Source of the DNA: CACPJA01 sp964629335
GTDB lineage: Bacteria > Pseudomonadota > Gammaproteobacteria > Steroidobacterales > UBA11654
Assembly: GCA_964629335.1 (NCBI GenBank)
Contig: CAZVRH010000065.1
Location: 1 to 5,328 of the forward strand
DNA length: 5,328 nucleotides
Reading direction: 5' to 3'
Both the position numbers and the translations under genes were made by a program. The notes beneath the pieces are model-generated. The model was not told the origin of the DNA. It ran no database searches and saw only the letters and a list, made by a program, of their open reading frames with translations. This document shows, in pieces, positions 1-5,328 of the stretch. Positions within the stretch are counted from its first letter, which is position 1, and every line of letters starts with the position of its first letter.

Positions 1-58
1 TGGCCATAATGGCAAAGTCGATAAATTAGGTAACATTTTAATTAATCCAGATTCTTAA
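1..58 (+). CDS. C-terminal end of an upstream gene (partial), possibly hydantoinase A subunit
   Basis: Reading in frame from position 2, the sequence is open up to a TAA at 56-58 and encodes an 18-residue tail (GHNGKVDKLGNILINPDS). The following gene's ribosome-binding site begins on this stop codon and its start is only 12 nt away, which is typical of an operon and supports this being a genuine gene end. Hydantoinase B subunits are usually preceded by their hydantoinase A partner (the ATP-binding subunit), so HyuA is the most likely identity. That is inferred from gene order only, because the visible tail holds no recognisable motif. Confidence 0.5.
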   Translation, partial: GHNGKVDKLGNILINPDS

Positions 59-62
59 GGAG
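57..62 (+). promoter_or_regulatory. Ribosome-binding site of the hydantoinase B gene, overlapping the upstream stop codon
   Basis: AAGGAG lies 8 nt before the ATG at 71 and shares its first two bases with the upstream TAA stop (56-58). This arrangement fixes the start codon and suggests translational coupling, where ribosomes ending the upstream gene re-initiate on this one. Confidence 0.8.
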
Positions 63-70
63 AATAAAAG

Positions 71-1954
71 ATGACAGCAAAATTAGTCCAATCAAACAGT
101 AAACCATTTAAGAAAGTTAAGCTCGATCCAATTACACTCGATGTAATAGAAAATGCTATGTTTTCAGCAAGATGGGAAATGGATGCCGTTTTATTCAGAA
201 CTGCAATGTCTCCAGGTATCAGAGAACAGGGTGATGAGTTTCCGATGATTGCAAACCTAGAAGGTAAAATGGTCGTCGGTCAATTTGGTAGCTTCATCCA
301 TGGCTTTAAAGAAGCTTTCGAAGGCACCATTGAAGAAGGTGATATGTTCCTTACTAGTGACCCCTATTCATGCAATGGTGCAGTAAGTCACGCCAATGAT
401 TGGCTTCTTCTTAGACCTATCTTTAAAGATGGTAGATTAATAAGCTATGCAGCTATGTTTGGCCATATGACTGACGTGGGCGGAAAAGTACCCGGAAGTT
501 TGCCAACAGATGCAACAGAAATTTTTGAAGAAGGTATTAGAATCCCACCAACAAAAATTTATAAAAATGATGAGCTACAAGGAGATATGCTTGAACTTAT
601 TTTACATAATTGCAGATTACCACACTGGAATAGAAGTGATTTCAATGCAATTGTGGCATCAATTAGGACAGCAGAGAAGAGAGTCATTGAGATGGCAGAA
701 AGATTTGGTGACAATGTTTACTACTCAGCTCTAGAAGAACTATTAGATAGAAATAAAATGGCTATGGGTAAACTCATCAAAGAAACAGTACCGACAAAGA
801 AACAATATTTTGAAGACTATATCTGTGATGATGGACTGGGTATGGGACCATACAAAATTAAATGTGCCATGTGGAGACAAGGTAAGAAAGTCATCTTTGA
901 TTTTGAAGGCACTGACCCTCAATCCACAAGCTCAATTAATTTCTTCTTAAATGAAGAAATGTTTAAAATGTTTTGTGGGGTGTATATGATCATGGTCTTC
1001 GACCCCGCCATTATGTTCAATGACGGCTTCTATGATCTTATGGAAGTAAGAATACCTGAAGGAACTATCTTAAAACCAAAACATCCTGCAGCATTGTCAT
1101 GCAGAACACATGCATTAGGAAGAATTTTTGATGTTTTAGGTGGTTTATTAGGACAGGGTGCACCGGATTTTCTCTGTGCAGCTGGATTTTCAGACAGTCC
1201 TCATTTGATGTATTCAGGATATGATAAGAATGGTGAATGGTATCAACTCTATATGATTGGATTTGGTGGTGTTCCTGGTAAACCTATGGGAGATGGACCT
1301 GACGGACATTCACTATGGCCTAGCTTCACGAATGTACCAAATGAATTTTTGGAAAGTTATTTTCCATTAGTAATAGAGGAATATTACACAGTACCGAATT
1401 CTGGTGGAGCAGGGTTTCATCGGGGTGGTAATGCATTAGCTACTACCTATAAATTTCTAGAACCAGGTAACGTTTCTATCCATGACGACCGTTGGCTAAC
1501 CTATCCTTGGGGAGTTAATGGAGGTCATCCAGGTGAAAGAAGTACAAAAACGTTAGTACGTAAAAATGGAGACACTGAAATACTTGAATCTAAATGCGAT
1601 AGAATTCAAGTAAATGAAGGTGATACTCTATACCACGTCACATGGGGAGGAGGTGGCTGGGGTGACCCATTCACAAGGCCTGCAGAAAGAGTGGCATTTG
1701 ATGTAGATGCTGGATTAGTGACTAGAGAAGGTGCAAAGGAAAATTATGGTGTGGTTTTGAGGCCAGATTTAAGCATCAACAAAGCTGCCACAACCAAATT
1801 AAGGGAAAAAATGTCTAAGGCTAGAGGCAAAACAAAATTGTTTGACAAAGGCTTTGAAAGTATTCCTGAACTTAAAAAACGTTGCAAAGAAGAGACAGGG
1901 CTTGATGCTCCATCTGATCCAGTATTTCAAACTTGGGTAAAAGCAGCTTCTTAA
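71..1954 (+). CDS. Hydantoinase B/oxoprolinase family protein (HyuB-type subunit)
   Basis: This is a complete 627-residue cytoplasmic protein of the hydantoinase B family. Members form complexes with a HyuA-type ATP-binding subunit and perform ATP-dependent opening of cyclic amides (hydantoins, 5-oxoproline, caprolactam) or carboxylation of ketones (acetone, acetophenone). Visible family landmarks, in order: the N-terminal DPITLDVIENA segment (19-29), a DPY...SHAND block (97-110), GHMTDVGG (131-138), EGIRIPP (154-160), DFEGTDPQ (277-284), GGAGFHRGG (445-453) and the glycine-rich GGGGWGDP (526-533), followed by the usual LVTREGAKENYGVVL end region (549-563). H132 and D135 in the GHMTDVGG block are candidate metal ligands by analogy with acetone carboxylase; that is inference. 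About 60 residues follow the last family motif, including a lysine-rich tail. Start choice is firm: AAGGAG 8 nt upstream. Substrate cannot be told from sequence; hydantoin, oxoproline-like lactam or ketone are all open. It is shorter than I would expect for an acetone carboxylase alpha subunit. Confidence 0.92.
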   Translation: MTAKLVQSNSKPFKKVKLDPITLDVIENAMFSARWEMDAVLFRTAMSPGIREQGDEFPMIANLEGKMVVGQFGSFIHGFKEAFEGTIEEGDMFLTSDPYSCNGAVSHANDWLLLRPIFKDGRLISYAAMFGHMTDVGGKVPGSLPTDATEIFEEGIRIPPTKIYKNDELQGDMLELILHNCRLPHWNRSDFNAIVASIRTAEKRVIEMAERFGDNVYYSALEELLDRNKMAMGKLIKETVPTKKQYFEDYICDDGLGMGPYKIKCAMWRQGKKVIFDFEGTDPQSTSSINFFLNEEMFKMFCGVYMIMVFDPAIMFNDGFYDLMEVRIPEGTILKPKHPAALSCRTHALGRIFDVLGGLLGQGAPDFLCAAGFSDSPHLMYSGYDKNGEWYQLYMIGFGGVPGKPMGDGPDGHSLWPSFTNVPNEFLESYFPLVIEEYYTVPNSGGAGFHRGGNALATTYKFLEPGNVSIHDDRWLTYPWGVNGGHPGERSTKTLVRKNGDTEILESKCDRIQVNEGDTLYHVTWGGGGWGDPFTRPAERVAFDVDAGLVTREGAKENYGVVLRPDLSINKAATTKLREKMSKARGKTKLFDKGFESIPELKKRCKEETGLDAPSDPVFQTWVKAAS

Positions 1955-1957
1955 TCT

Positions 1958-1998
1958 AAAAAAATAAGGGGATAACTATAATGTTATTCCCCCTTATT
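1958..1998 (-). terminator. Rho-independent terminator of the ahpD-like/mscS unit, overlapping the mscS stop codon
   Basis: Arms AATAAGGGG (1963-1971) and CCCCTTATT (1990-1998) pair over 9 bp. An inner ATAAC (1972-1976) pairs with GTTAT (1983-1987), with two unpaired bases (1988-1989) on one side and a 6-nt loop (1977-1982). Read on the minus strand the stem runs into seven T residues (complement of the A run 1958-1964), a classic intrinsic terminator. On the plus strand no T run follows, so its effect on the hydantoinase B transcript is probably weaker. The minus-strand 5' arm encodes the last residues of MscS (NKGE) and its stop. Confidence 0.8.
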
Positions 1999-2811
1999 GT
2001 GAACATGAACGTCTGTTTGTGGATACGGAATAGATAAGCCTTCTTTATCAAATCTCTTTTTTATCTGCTCTAGAAGTGAATACTTAACTGAAAGAACATC
2101 TGAAGAGTTAACCCATGGCCTGACTATTAAGTTAACACTACTGTCAGCTAACTCTGACACAGCTATTTGTGGTTTTGGATCCTTTAATATTCTCGACTCA
2201 TTATTAATAATATCTTCTAAAACAAGTTTAACCTTATCTATATCATCTTCATAACTGCAACTGGCTATAATATCGACCCTTCTGGTTTCCTGCCCTGAAT
2301 AATTAACAATACTTCCATTCATAATGCTGCCATTGGGTACTACGACAATTTTATTATCTGGGGTGGTGAGCACAGTTGAGAAAATCTGAATATCCTTAAC
2401 TGTTCCTGCATAACTTCCTGCTTCTATGTAATCACCAACTTTATAAGGCCTATACACGACTATTAAAATACCCGCTGCAAAATTAGCTAAAGACCCCTGA
2501 AGAGCAAGACCAATAGCTAATCCAGCAGCACCTAAAATTGCAATGATTGAGGTGGTCTCTATCCCGAGCTGATTTATTGCAGCAATAAAAACCACAATCA
2601 TCAATAGTGTGTTCAGTAGATTGGTTACAAAAATTCTAACCGTGTCCTCTGTCTTTGATTTTTCTAATGCTACTGTGATGACTCTGATGAGTATTTTTAC
2701 TATTTGTCGCCCGATAACAAGAATGGCTAGGGCAAGAATAAGGCTCAATCCAATATTGCTACCTACCTCAATCAGGTAAGGCATAAGTTCTTTTGTGAAT
2801 TCTTTATCCAT
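1984..2811 (-). CDS. mscS: Small-conductance mechanosensitive channel MscS
   Basis: This encodes a 275-residue inner-membrane channel that opens under membrane tension during hypo-osmotic shock and releases solutes; family members work as homoheptamers. E. coli MscS is 286 residues, so this is full length. Hydrophobic segments lie at about 20-42 (TM1), 61-80 (TM2) and 87-120 (TM3). The pore helix carries GAAGLAIGLALQGSLAN (94-110), almost identical to E. coli; by alignment L98 and L102 match the gate leucines L105 and L109, and G106 and G114 match the kink glycines G113 and G121. The beta domain follows, with RPYKVGDYI (121-129), IQIFSTVL (141-148) and VPNG (158-161), then a C-terminal alpha-beta domain ending in FPYPQ-like IPYPQTDV (261-268). 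It starts 4 nt after the AhpD-like gene, with AGAGGA 7 nt upstream inside that gene, so the two are co-transcribed and probably translationally coupled. The stop codon sits within the terminator stem. Confidence 0.97.
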   Translation of the reverse strand: MDKEFTKELMPYLIEVGSNIGLSLILALAILVIGRQIVKILIRVITVALEKSKTEDTVRIFVTNLLNTLLMIVVFIAAINQLGIETTSIIAILGAAGLAIGLALQGSLANFAAGILIVVYRPYKVGDYIEAGSYAGTVKDIQIFSTVLTTPDNKIVVVPNGSIMNGSIVNYSGQETRRVDIIASCSYEDDIDKVKLVLEDIINNESRILKDPKPQIAVSELADSSVNLIVRPWVNSSDVLSVKYSLLEQIKKRFDKEGLSIPYPQTDVHVHNKGE

Positions 2812-2815
2812 TAAT

Positions 2816-3400
2816 TTATCCTCTAGCTTTAGAATGATAATCAGTATTTGGCATAAGGTCTATTGCTAAGGCCATTCTATTACTCATATTATAAAATGAA
2901 GCCACAGCTGAAATGTCCCAAATATCCTGATCATTAAATCCATTATCTCTCAATGCTTGTCGGTCAGCCTCAACAATCTTTTCTGGTGACTCTGATAGTT
3001 TCCATGTGAAATCTAACATTGATCGATGTCGATCTGATAATTGTGCTGCCCGATAATTCATGGACAATAGCTCTCCCAGAACTGGGTCCTTAGACATATG
3101 CCGAACTGCAGCACCATGAGCCACAATGCAATAGAAACAACGGTTGTAAGAAGAGACCACCACAGCTATCATCTCTCTTTCTAACTTAGTTAAACCAGAC
3201 TCATCCAACATGAGGTTATTATAAAAACCCATAAATTCATCTAGTTTTGACTCATCATAAGCATAGGCAAGTAACACATTAGGAACAAAACCAAGTTTTT
3301 CAGTGCATTGGTCAAAATAATCTAGAGTCTCTTGCTTTAAATGTTTTGTTTGAGGGTTTTTATTTACACTCAAAGCTGACAAATAGTTAGGTTGTGACAT
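2816..3400 (-). CDS. AhpD-like / carboxymuconolactone decarboxylase-family peroxidase-related protein
   Basis: This 194-residue cytoplasmic protein belongs to the all-helical AhpD-like superfamily, probably the group annotated as uncharacterised peroxidase-related enzymes. The active-site signature is intact: C88-F-Y-C91 followed by H95 (CxxCxxxH), with E76 twelve residues before the first cysteine, matching the E118-C130-C133-H137 proton-relay layout known in mycobacterial AhpD. This suggests thiol-based peroxide reduction or another disulfide redox role; the true substrate is unknown. The N-terminal part (about 25-65, with GFVPNVLLAYA at 37-47) and the C-terminal helices (about 140-185, with DISAVASFYNMSNRMA) fit the longer two-part members rather than the short gamma-carboxymuconolactone decarboxylases. 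A GAGGA site 6 nt upstream supports the ATG at 3400. It is the first gene of a unit with mscS, transcribed away from the SDR gene. Confidence 0.88.
   Translation of the reverse strand: MSQPNYLSALSVNKNPQTKHLKQETLDYFDQCTEKLGFVPNVLLAYAYDESKLDEFMGFYNNLMLDESGLTKLEREMIAVVVSSYNRCFYCIVAHGAAVRHMSKDPVLGELLSMNYRAAQLSDRHRSMLDFTWKLSESPEKIVEADRQALRDNGFNDQDIWDISAVASFYNMSNRMALAIDLMPNTDYHSKARG
2819..2824 (-). promoter_or_regulatory. Ribosome-binding site of mscS embedded in the AhpD-like gene
   Basis: AGAGGA on the minus strand lies 7 nt before the mscS ATG and is formed by the last Arg-Gly codons of the AhpD-like gene, just before its TAA. With a 4-nt gap between the two genes this points to coupled translation. 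Confidence 0.75.
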
Positions 3401-3406
3401 TTGCTT

Positions 3407-3411
3407 TCCTC
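3407..3411 (-). promoter_or_regulatory. Ribosome-binding site of the AhpD-like gene
   Basis: GAGGA on the minus strand lies 6 nt before the ATG at 3400-3398. It supports this start codon and limits the transcription start to upstream of about 3412. Confidence 0.75.
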
Positions 3412-3418
3412 ATTTATA

Positions 3419-3451
3419 TATGATTATCAAATATTATTTATTGATATCATA
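3419..3451. promoter_or_regulatory. Paired palindrome in the divergent intergenic region, possible operator
   Basis: An 11-bp inverted repeat, broken by one extra T, spans 3419-3430 and 3441-3451 with a 10-nt spacer. Each arm is itself palindromic: TGATTATCA (3421-3429) and TGATATCA (3442-3449), with centres about 20.5 bp apart, close to two helical turns. It sits between the divergent AhpD-like and SDR genes, where a regulator could bind both sites. The region is very AT-rich, so chance is a real alternative. No regulator gene is visible in the window. Confidence 0.35.
3423..3428 (-). promoter_or_regulatory. Candidate -10 box for the AhpD-like/mscS transcript
   Basis: GATAAT on the minus strand matches five of six bases of TATAAT and would place the start of transcription at about 3416, just ahead of the GAGGA site. 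The -35 match is poor (TTATGA, complement of 3447-3452, at 18-bp spacing). The box lies inside the left palindrome, so a protein bound there would block it. Weak call in AT-rich sequence. Confidence 0.25.
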
Positions 3452-3456
3452 ATTAT

Positions 3457-3462
3457 TATACT
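3457..3462 (+). promoter_or_regulatory. Candidate -10 box for the SDR gene
   Basis: TATACT matches five of six bases of the sigma-70 -10 consensus and would give a start of transcription near 3469, a short leader before the AAGGAG at 3474. I see no good -35 at 16-18 bp spacing; the TTGATA at 3441-3446 is too close (10 bp). Weak call. Confidence 0.25.
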
Positions 3463-3473
3463 AATTGCTTAAA

Positions 3474-3479
3474 AAGGAG
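3474..3479 (+). promoter_or_regulatory. Ribosome-binding site that sets the SDR start at 3486
   Basis: AAGGAG lies 6 nt before the ATG at 3486. It would lie inside the coding region if the in-frame TTG at 3465 were used, so it decides in favour of the ATG. The core AAGGAGAATAA is identical to that before the hydantoinase B gene. Confidence 0.85.
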
Positions 3480-3485
3480 AATAAC

Positions 3486-4196
3486 ATGCCTACAGTATTT
3501 GTTACAGGCGCCAATAGGGGTCTTGGATATGAGCATGTCAAGCAATATGCCCATAAAGGCTGGAAAGTCATTGCTTGCGCCAGAGAACCTGAGAGTGCCA
3601 TTGAGCTGCAAAAACTTCATGCTGAATACGGGGACAATTTTATTATTGAGCAACTTGATGTAGTTAATCACCAAGACATTGATAAGCTCAGCAGAAAATT
3701 TAAAAGCTTACCTATTGATGTTTTAATCAATAATGCAGGAACAACGGGTCCGTTGGGTGTTCCAGGAGCTATGGACTATCAAAAGATTGATAGTATGGAT
3801 TATAAAATCTGGAGAGAGATATTAGAGGTAAATCTAATCTCTCCATTTAAAGTTGCTACCGCATTTCATGACCATATTGCTCATAGTGAAAAAAGACTAC
3901 TGATAATGATGTCAAGTGACTTGGGCTCAGTTGAACAAAACACTTTTGGTGGCTTTTACTCCTATCGGGCCAGCAAAGCAGCATTAAATATCATCTCAAA
4001 AGGCATGTCAGTAGATTGGCTGGATCTTACAGTAATAGCCTTGGCACCCGGTTGGTGTAAAACATATTTAGGAGGAGAGGAAGCAGAAATTTATCCAGAT
4101 GAAAGTGTTAACAATCAACAAGAGATGTTTGAGAAAATAGTCTCTAATAACTCAGGGATGTTCTTAGATCGTTTCGGCAAAGAAGTGCCTTGGTAA
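3486..4196 (+). CDS. Short-chain dehydrogenase/reductase, C-factor (CsgA)-like
   Basis: This 236-residue protein is a classical SDR: an NAD(P)(H)-dependent Rossmann-fold oxidoreductase that interconverts alcohols and carbonyls in the cytoplasm. Seen directly: the nucleotide-binding TGANRGLG (7-14), D58 in LDV, NNAG (82-85), N116 in the VNL motif, S144 in the SSDLGS stretch, and Y160-x-x-x-K164 (YRASK), giving an intact N-S-Y-K tetrad. APGWCKT (187-193) follows beta-6. The YSYRASKAALN stretch and the C-terminal FLDRFGKEVPW resemble the C-factor/CsgA and sniffer-type carbonyl reductase branch. Arg11 in the glycine-rich loop and Arg33 after beta-2 hint at NADP(H), an inference. The ATG at 3486 is chosen over an in-frame TTG at 3465 because AAGGAG lies 6 nt upstream of the ATG. 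The stop is only 2 bp from the converging aldehyde dehydrogenase stop. The substrate is unknown. Confidence 0.93.
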   Translation: MPTVFVTGANRGLGYEHVKQYAHKGWKVIACAREPESAIELQKLHAEYGDNFIIEQLDVVNHQDIDKLSRKFKSLPIDVLINNAGTTGPLGVPGAMDYQKIDSMDYKIWREILEVNLISPFKVATAFHDHIAHSEKRLLIMMSSDLGSVEQNTFGGFYSYRASKAALNIISKGMSVDWLDLTVIALAPGWCKTYLGGEEAEIYPDESVNNQQEMFEKIVSNNSGMFLDRFGKEVPW

Positions 4197-4198
4197 AA

Positions 4199-5328
4199 TT
4201 AGAAAATAACCGTTGTGGCTTTCGTTTTGAGATAAGGTTCTAAACCCTCTTGACCAAATTCTCTTCCCCAACCTGATTGTTTATTGCCTCCGAAAGGTAT
4301 GGCGGGGTCTACTGCAGCATGACAATTGATACTAACCTGACCGGCATCAATTAGCATAGCCATTTTGTGAGCAGTTGATATGTCTTGAGACCAAACACTC
4401 CCTGACAGCCCATAGTTGGTGTCATTAGCTCGCTTGGCAATTATTTCAAAATCATCACTGCTAAACGATTCAGCACAGAGTACAGGGCCAAATATTTCCT
4501 CTTTGGCTATTCTCATATCTGCTCGAACATTTCCAAAAATTGTTGGTTGCACAAAATGGCCTTTCTCGCCCACTGACTCACCGCCAGTAATAAGATCTGC
4601 ACCTTCTTCTTTTCCTATCTGTATATAGTCTAAGACACGATTTTTTTGCACTTCTGAAATCAAAGGACCAAAATCATTTGTCGGTATAAGCCCATGACCA
4701 ATCGTAAAGGCTTCAGCCATTTCTTTAACACCATTAATAACTGCTTCATAGATGTCCTCATGAATAAAAAGCCTTGTACCAGCCATACAATTTTGCCCTT
4801 GGAGAAAGAAACAAGCTCGAGCTGCTCCTGGAATTACTTTTTCTAAATCGGCATCAGGGAAAACAATCACTGGATTTTTACCGCCCAACTCTAGAGTGAC
4901 TTTCTTTAAATTCCCAATGGAAGCTTCTACAATTTTCTTGCCCACTTCTGTTGAGCCAGTGAAAGTAATCTTATCCACGTCAGGGTGATGTGCTAAGGCT
5001 GCTCCTGCAGTTTCACCATACCCTGTGACAATATTCACTACTCCTTTAGGGATACCGGAGTTCTGAATAAGTTCACCTAAATAAAGAGCTGTTAATGGTG
5101 TCAATTCTGCTGGTTTTAATACCACTGTACACCCGGCAGCAAGCGCTGGAGCTAATTTTAAAATTGCAAATATTAATGGAGAATTCCATGGAATGATGGC
5201 ACCAACAACACCAATTGGTTCTCTTCGAGTATAGGTAATAGATTCACCGTTCATTGCTCCTCCTGGAGAGACAGGAATAGTGCTTCCATGAATTTTATTA
5301 GCCCAACTGGCGTAATACCTTAATAGTG
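4199..5328 (-). CDS. NAD(P)+-dependent aldehyde dehydrogenase (5'-partial, runs off the window)
   Basis: The C-terminal 376 or so residues of an aldehyde dehydrogenase are present; family members are about 480-500 residues, so roughly 110-120 N-terminal residues lie beyond the right edge. The enzyme oxidises an aldehyde to its acid with NAD(P)+. Numbered from the methionine codon at 5254: the cofactor and oxyanion asparagine N24 in IPWNSP, K47 in VLKPAE, the FTGSTEVG turn (98-105), general base E122 in LELGGK, nucleophile C156 in GQNCMAGTR (codon 4787-4789), cofactor-binding E253 in KEEIFGPV, and the C-terminal PFGGNKQSGWGRE (320-332) are all present, so the core looks active. The residues just upstream of 5254 (RYYASWANKIHG) match the family, so that methionine is internal. 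The C-terminal style is that of the broad betaine/phenylacetaldehyde dehydrogenase class; the real substrate cannot be set. There is no obvious terminator after its stop. Confidence 0.95.
   Translation of the reverse strand, partial: LLRYYASWANKIHGSTIPVSPGGAMNGESITYTRREPIGVVGAIIPWNSPLIFAILKLAPALAAGCTVVLKPAELTPLTALYLGELIQNSGIPKGVVNIVTGYGETAGAALAHHPDVDKITFTGSTEVGKKIVEASIGNLKKVTLELGGKNPVIVFPDADLEKVIPGAARACFFLQGQNCMAGTRLFIHEDIYEAVINGVKEMAEAFTIGHGLIPTNDFGPLISEVQKNRVLDYIQIGKEEGADLITGGESVGEKGHFVQPTIFGNVRADMRIAKEEIFGPVLCAESFSSDDFEIIAKRANDTNYGLSGSVWSQDISTAHKMAMLIDAGQVSINCHAAVDPAIPFGGNKQSGWGREFGQEGLEPYLKTKATTVIF

Noticed and set aside
510..734. Plus-strand open frame of 74 codons
   Set aside because: It lies wholly inside the hydantoinase B gene in another frame, has no ribosome-binding site I can see, and its translation looks like no known protein.
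3465..3485. In-frame TTG at 3465 as the SDR start, adding seven residues
   Set aside because: The added residues are encoded by the ribosome-binding site itself (AAGGAG 3474-3479), and the ATG at 3486 begins directly before the first beta strand, as usual for this family.
3456..3674. Minus-strand open frame of 72 codons
   Set aside because: It is antisense to the well-supported start of the SDR gene and covers its promoter region, with no independent support.
4165..4185. Small GGCA/TGCC hairpin near the SDR stop as a terminator
   Set aside because: The stem is only 4 bp with a 6-nt loop, lies inside the coding region and has no T run after it.
4416..4628. Plus-strand open frame of 70 codons
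   Set aside because: It is antisense to conserved aldehyde dehydrogenase sequence, including the KEEIFGPV motif, so it is a shadow frame.
5252..5254. ATG at 5254 (minus strand), preceded by a perfect AGGAGG, as the start of the aldehyde dehydrogenase
   Set aside because: The frame stays open to the window edge and the upstream residues (RYYASWANKIHG) match the family. A start here would also remove part of the cofactor-binding domain. The AGGAGG is explained by Gly-Gly codons.
1..5328. Mobile element, CRISPR array, tRNA/rRNA or a defence system
   Set aside because: No transposase or integrase coding, no direct-repeat arrays, no tRNA-like cloverleaf and no defence-type domain were seen. All coding space is taken by recognised metabolic and membrane families.

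Overview
The window reads as ordinary chromosome from an AT-rich (roughly 40% G+C by eye), Gram-negative-type heterotroph. A gammaproteobacterium, possibly marine, is my best guess. It rests on a channel protein very close to Escherichia coli MscS, short intergenic gaps and strong AAGGAG/GAGGA ribosome-binding sites. The taxonomic call is an inference and is weak.

Layout from left to right. (1) The last 18 codons of an unidentified plus-strand gene, then a complete hydantoinase B/oxoprolinase-type subunit (71-1954); the two are clearly in one operon. (2) A convergent junction at about 1955-1998 with a hairpin terminator that overlaps the end of mscS. (3) A minus-strand pair, an AhpD-like (carboxymuconolactone decarboxylase-fold) CxxC protein (2816-3400) followed 4 nt later by an MscS mechanosensitive channel (1984-2811). 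(4) An 85-bp, very AT-rich divergent intergenic region with a two-part palindromic sequence. (5) A plus-strand short-chain dehydrogenase/reductase of the C-factor type (3486-4196). (6) A convergent minus-strand NAD(P)+-dependent aldehyde dehydrogenase (4199 to the right edge), whose N-terminal part lies outside the window.

Taken together, the hydantoinase B subunit, the SDR, the aldehyde dehydrogenase and the AhpD-like protein look like a catabolic or redox neighbourhood. However, they sit in four separate transcription units on both strands, so a single shared pathway is not shown. MscS is a housekeeping osmotic safety valve. I found no mobile element, CRISPR array, tRNA, rRNA or convincing new system. 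The most unusual points are the regulatory-looking twin palindrome in the divergent promoter region, the tight AhpD-mscS coupling, the terminator built into the mscS stop region, and the 2-bp convergent junction between the SDR and the aldehyde dehydrogenase. No stretch longer than 300 bases lacks a gene.
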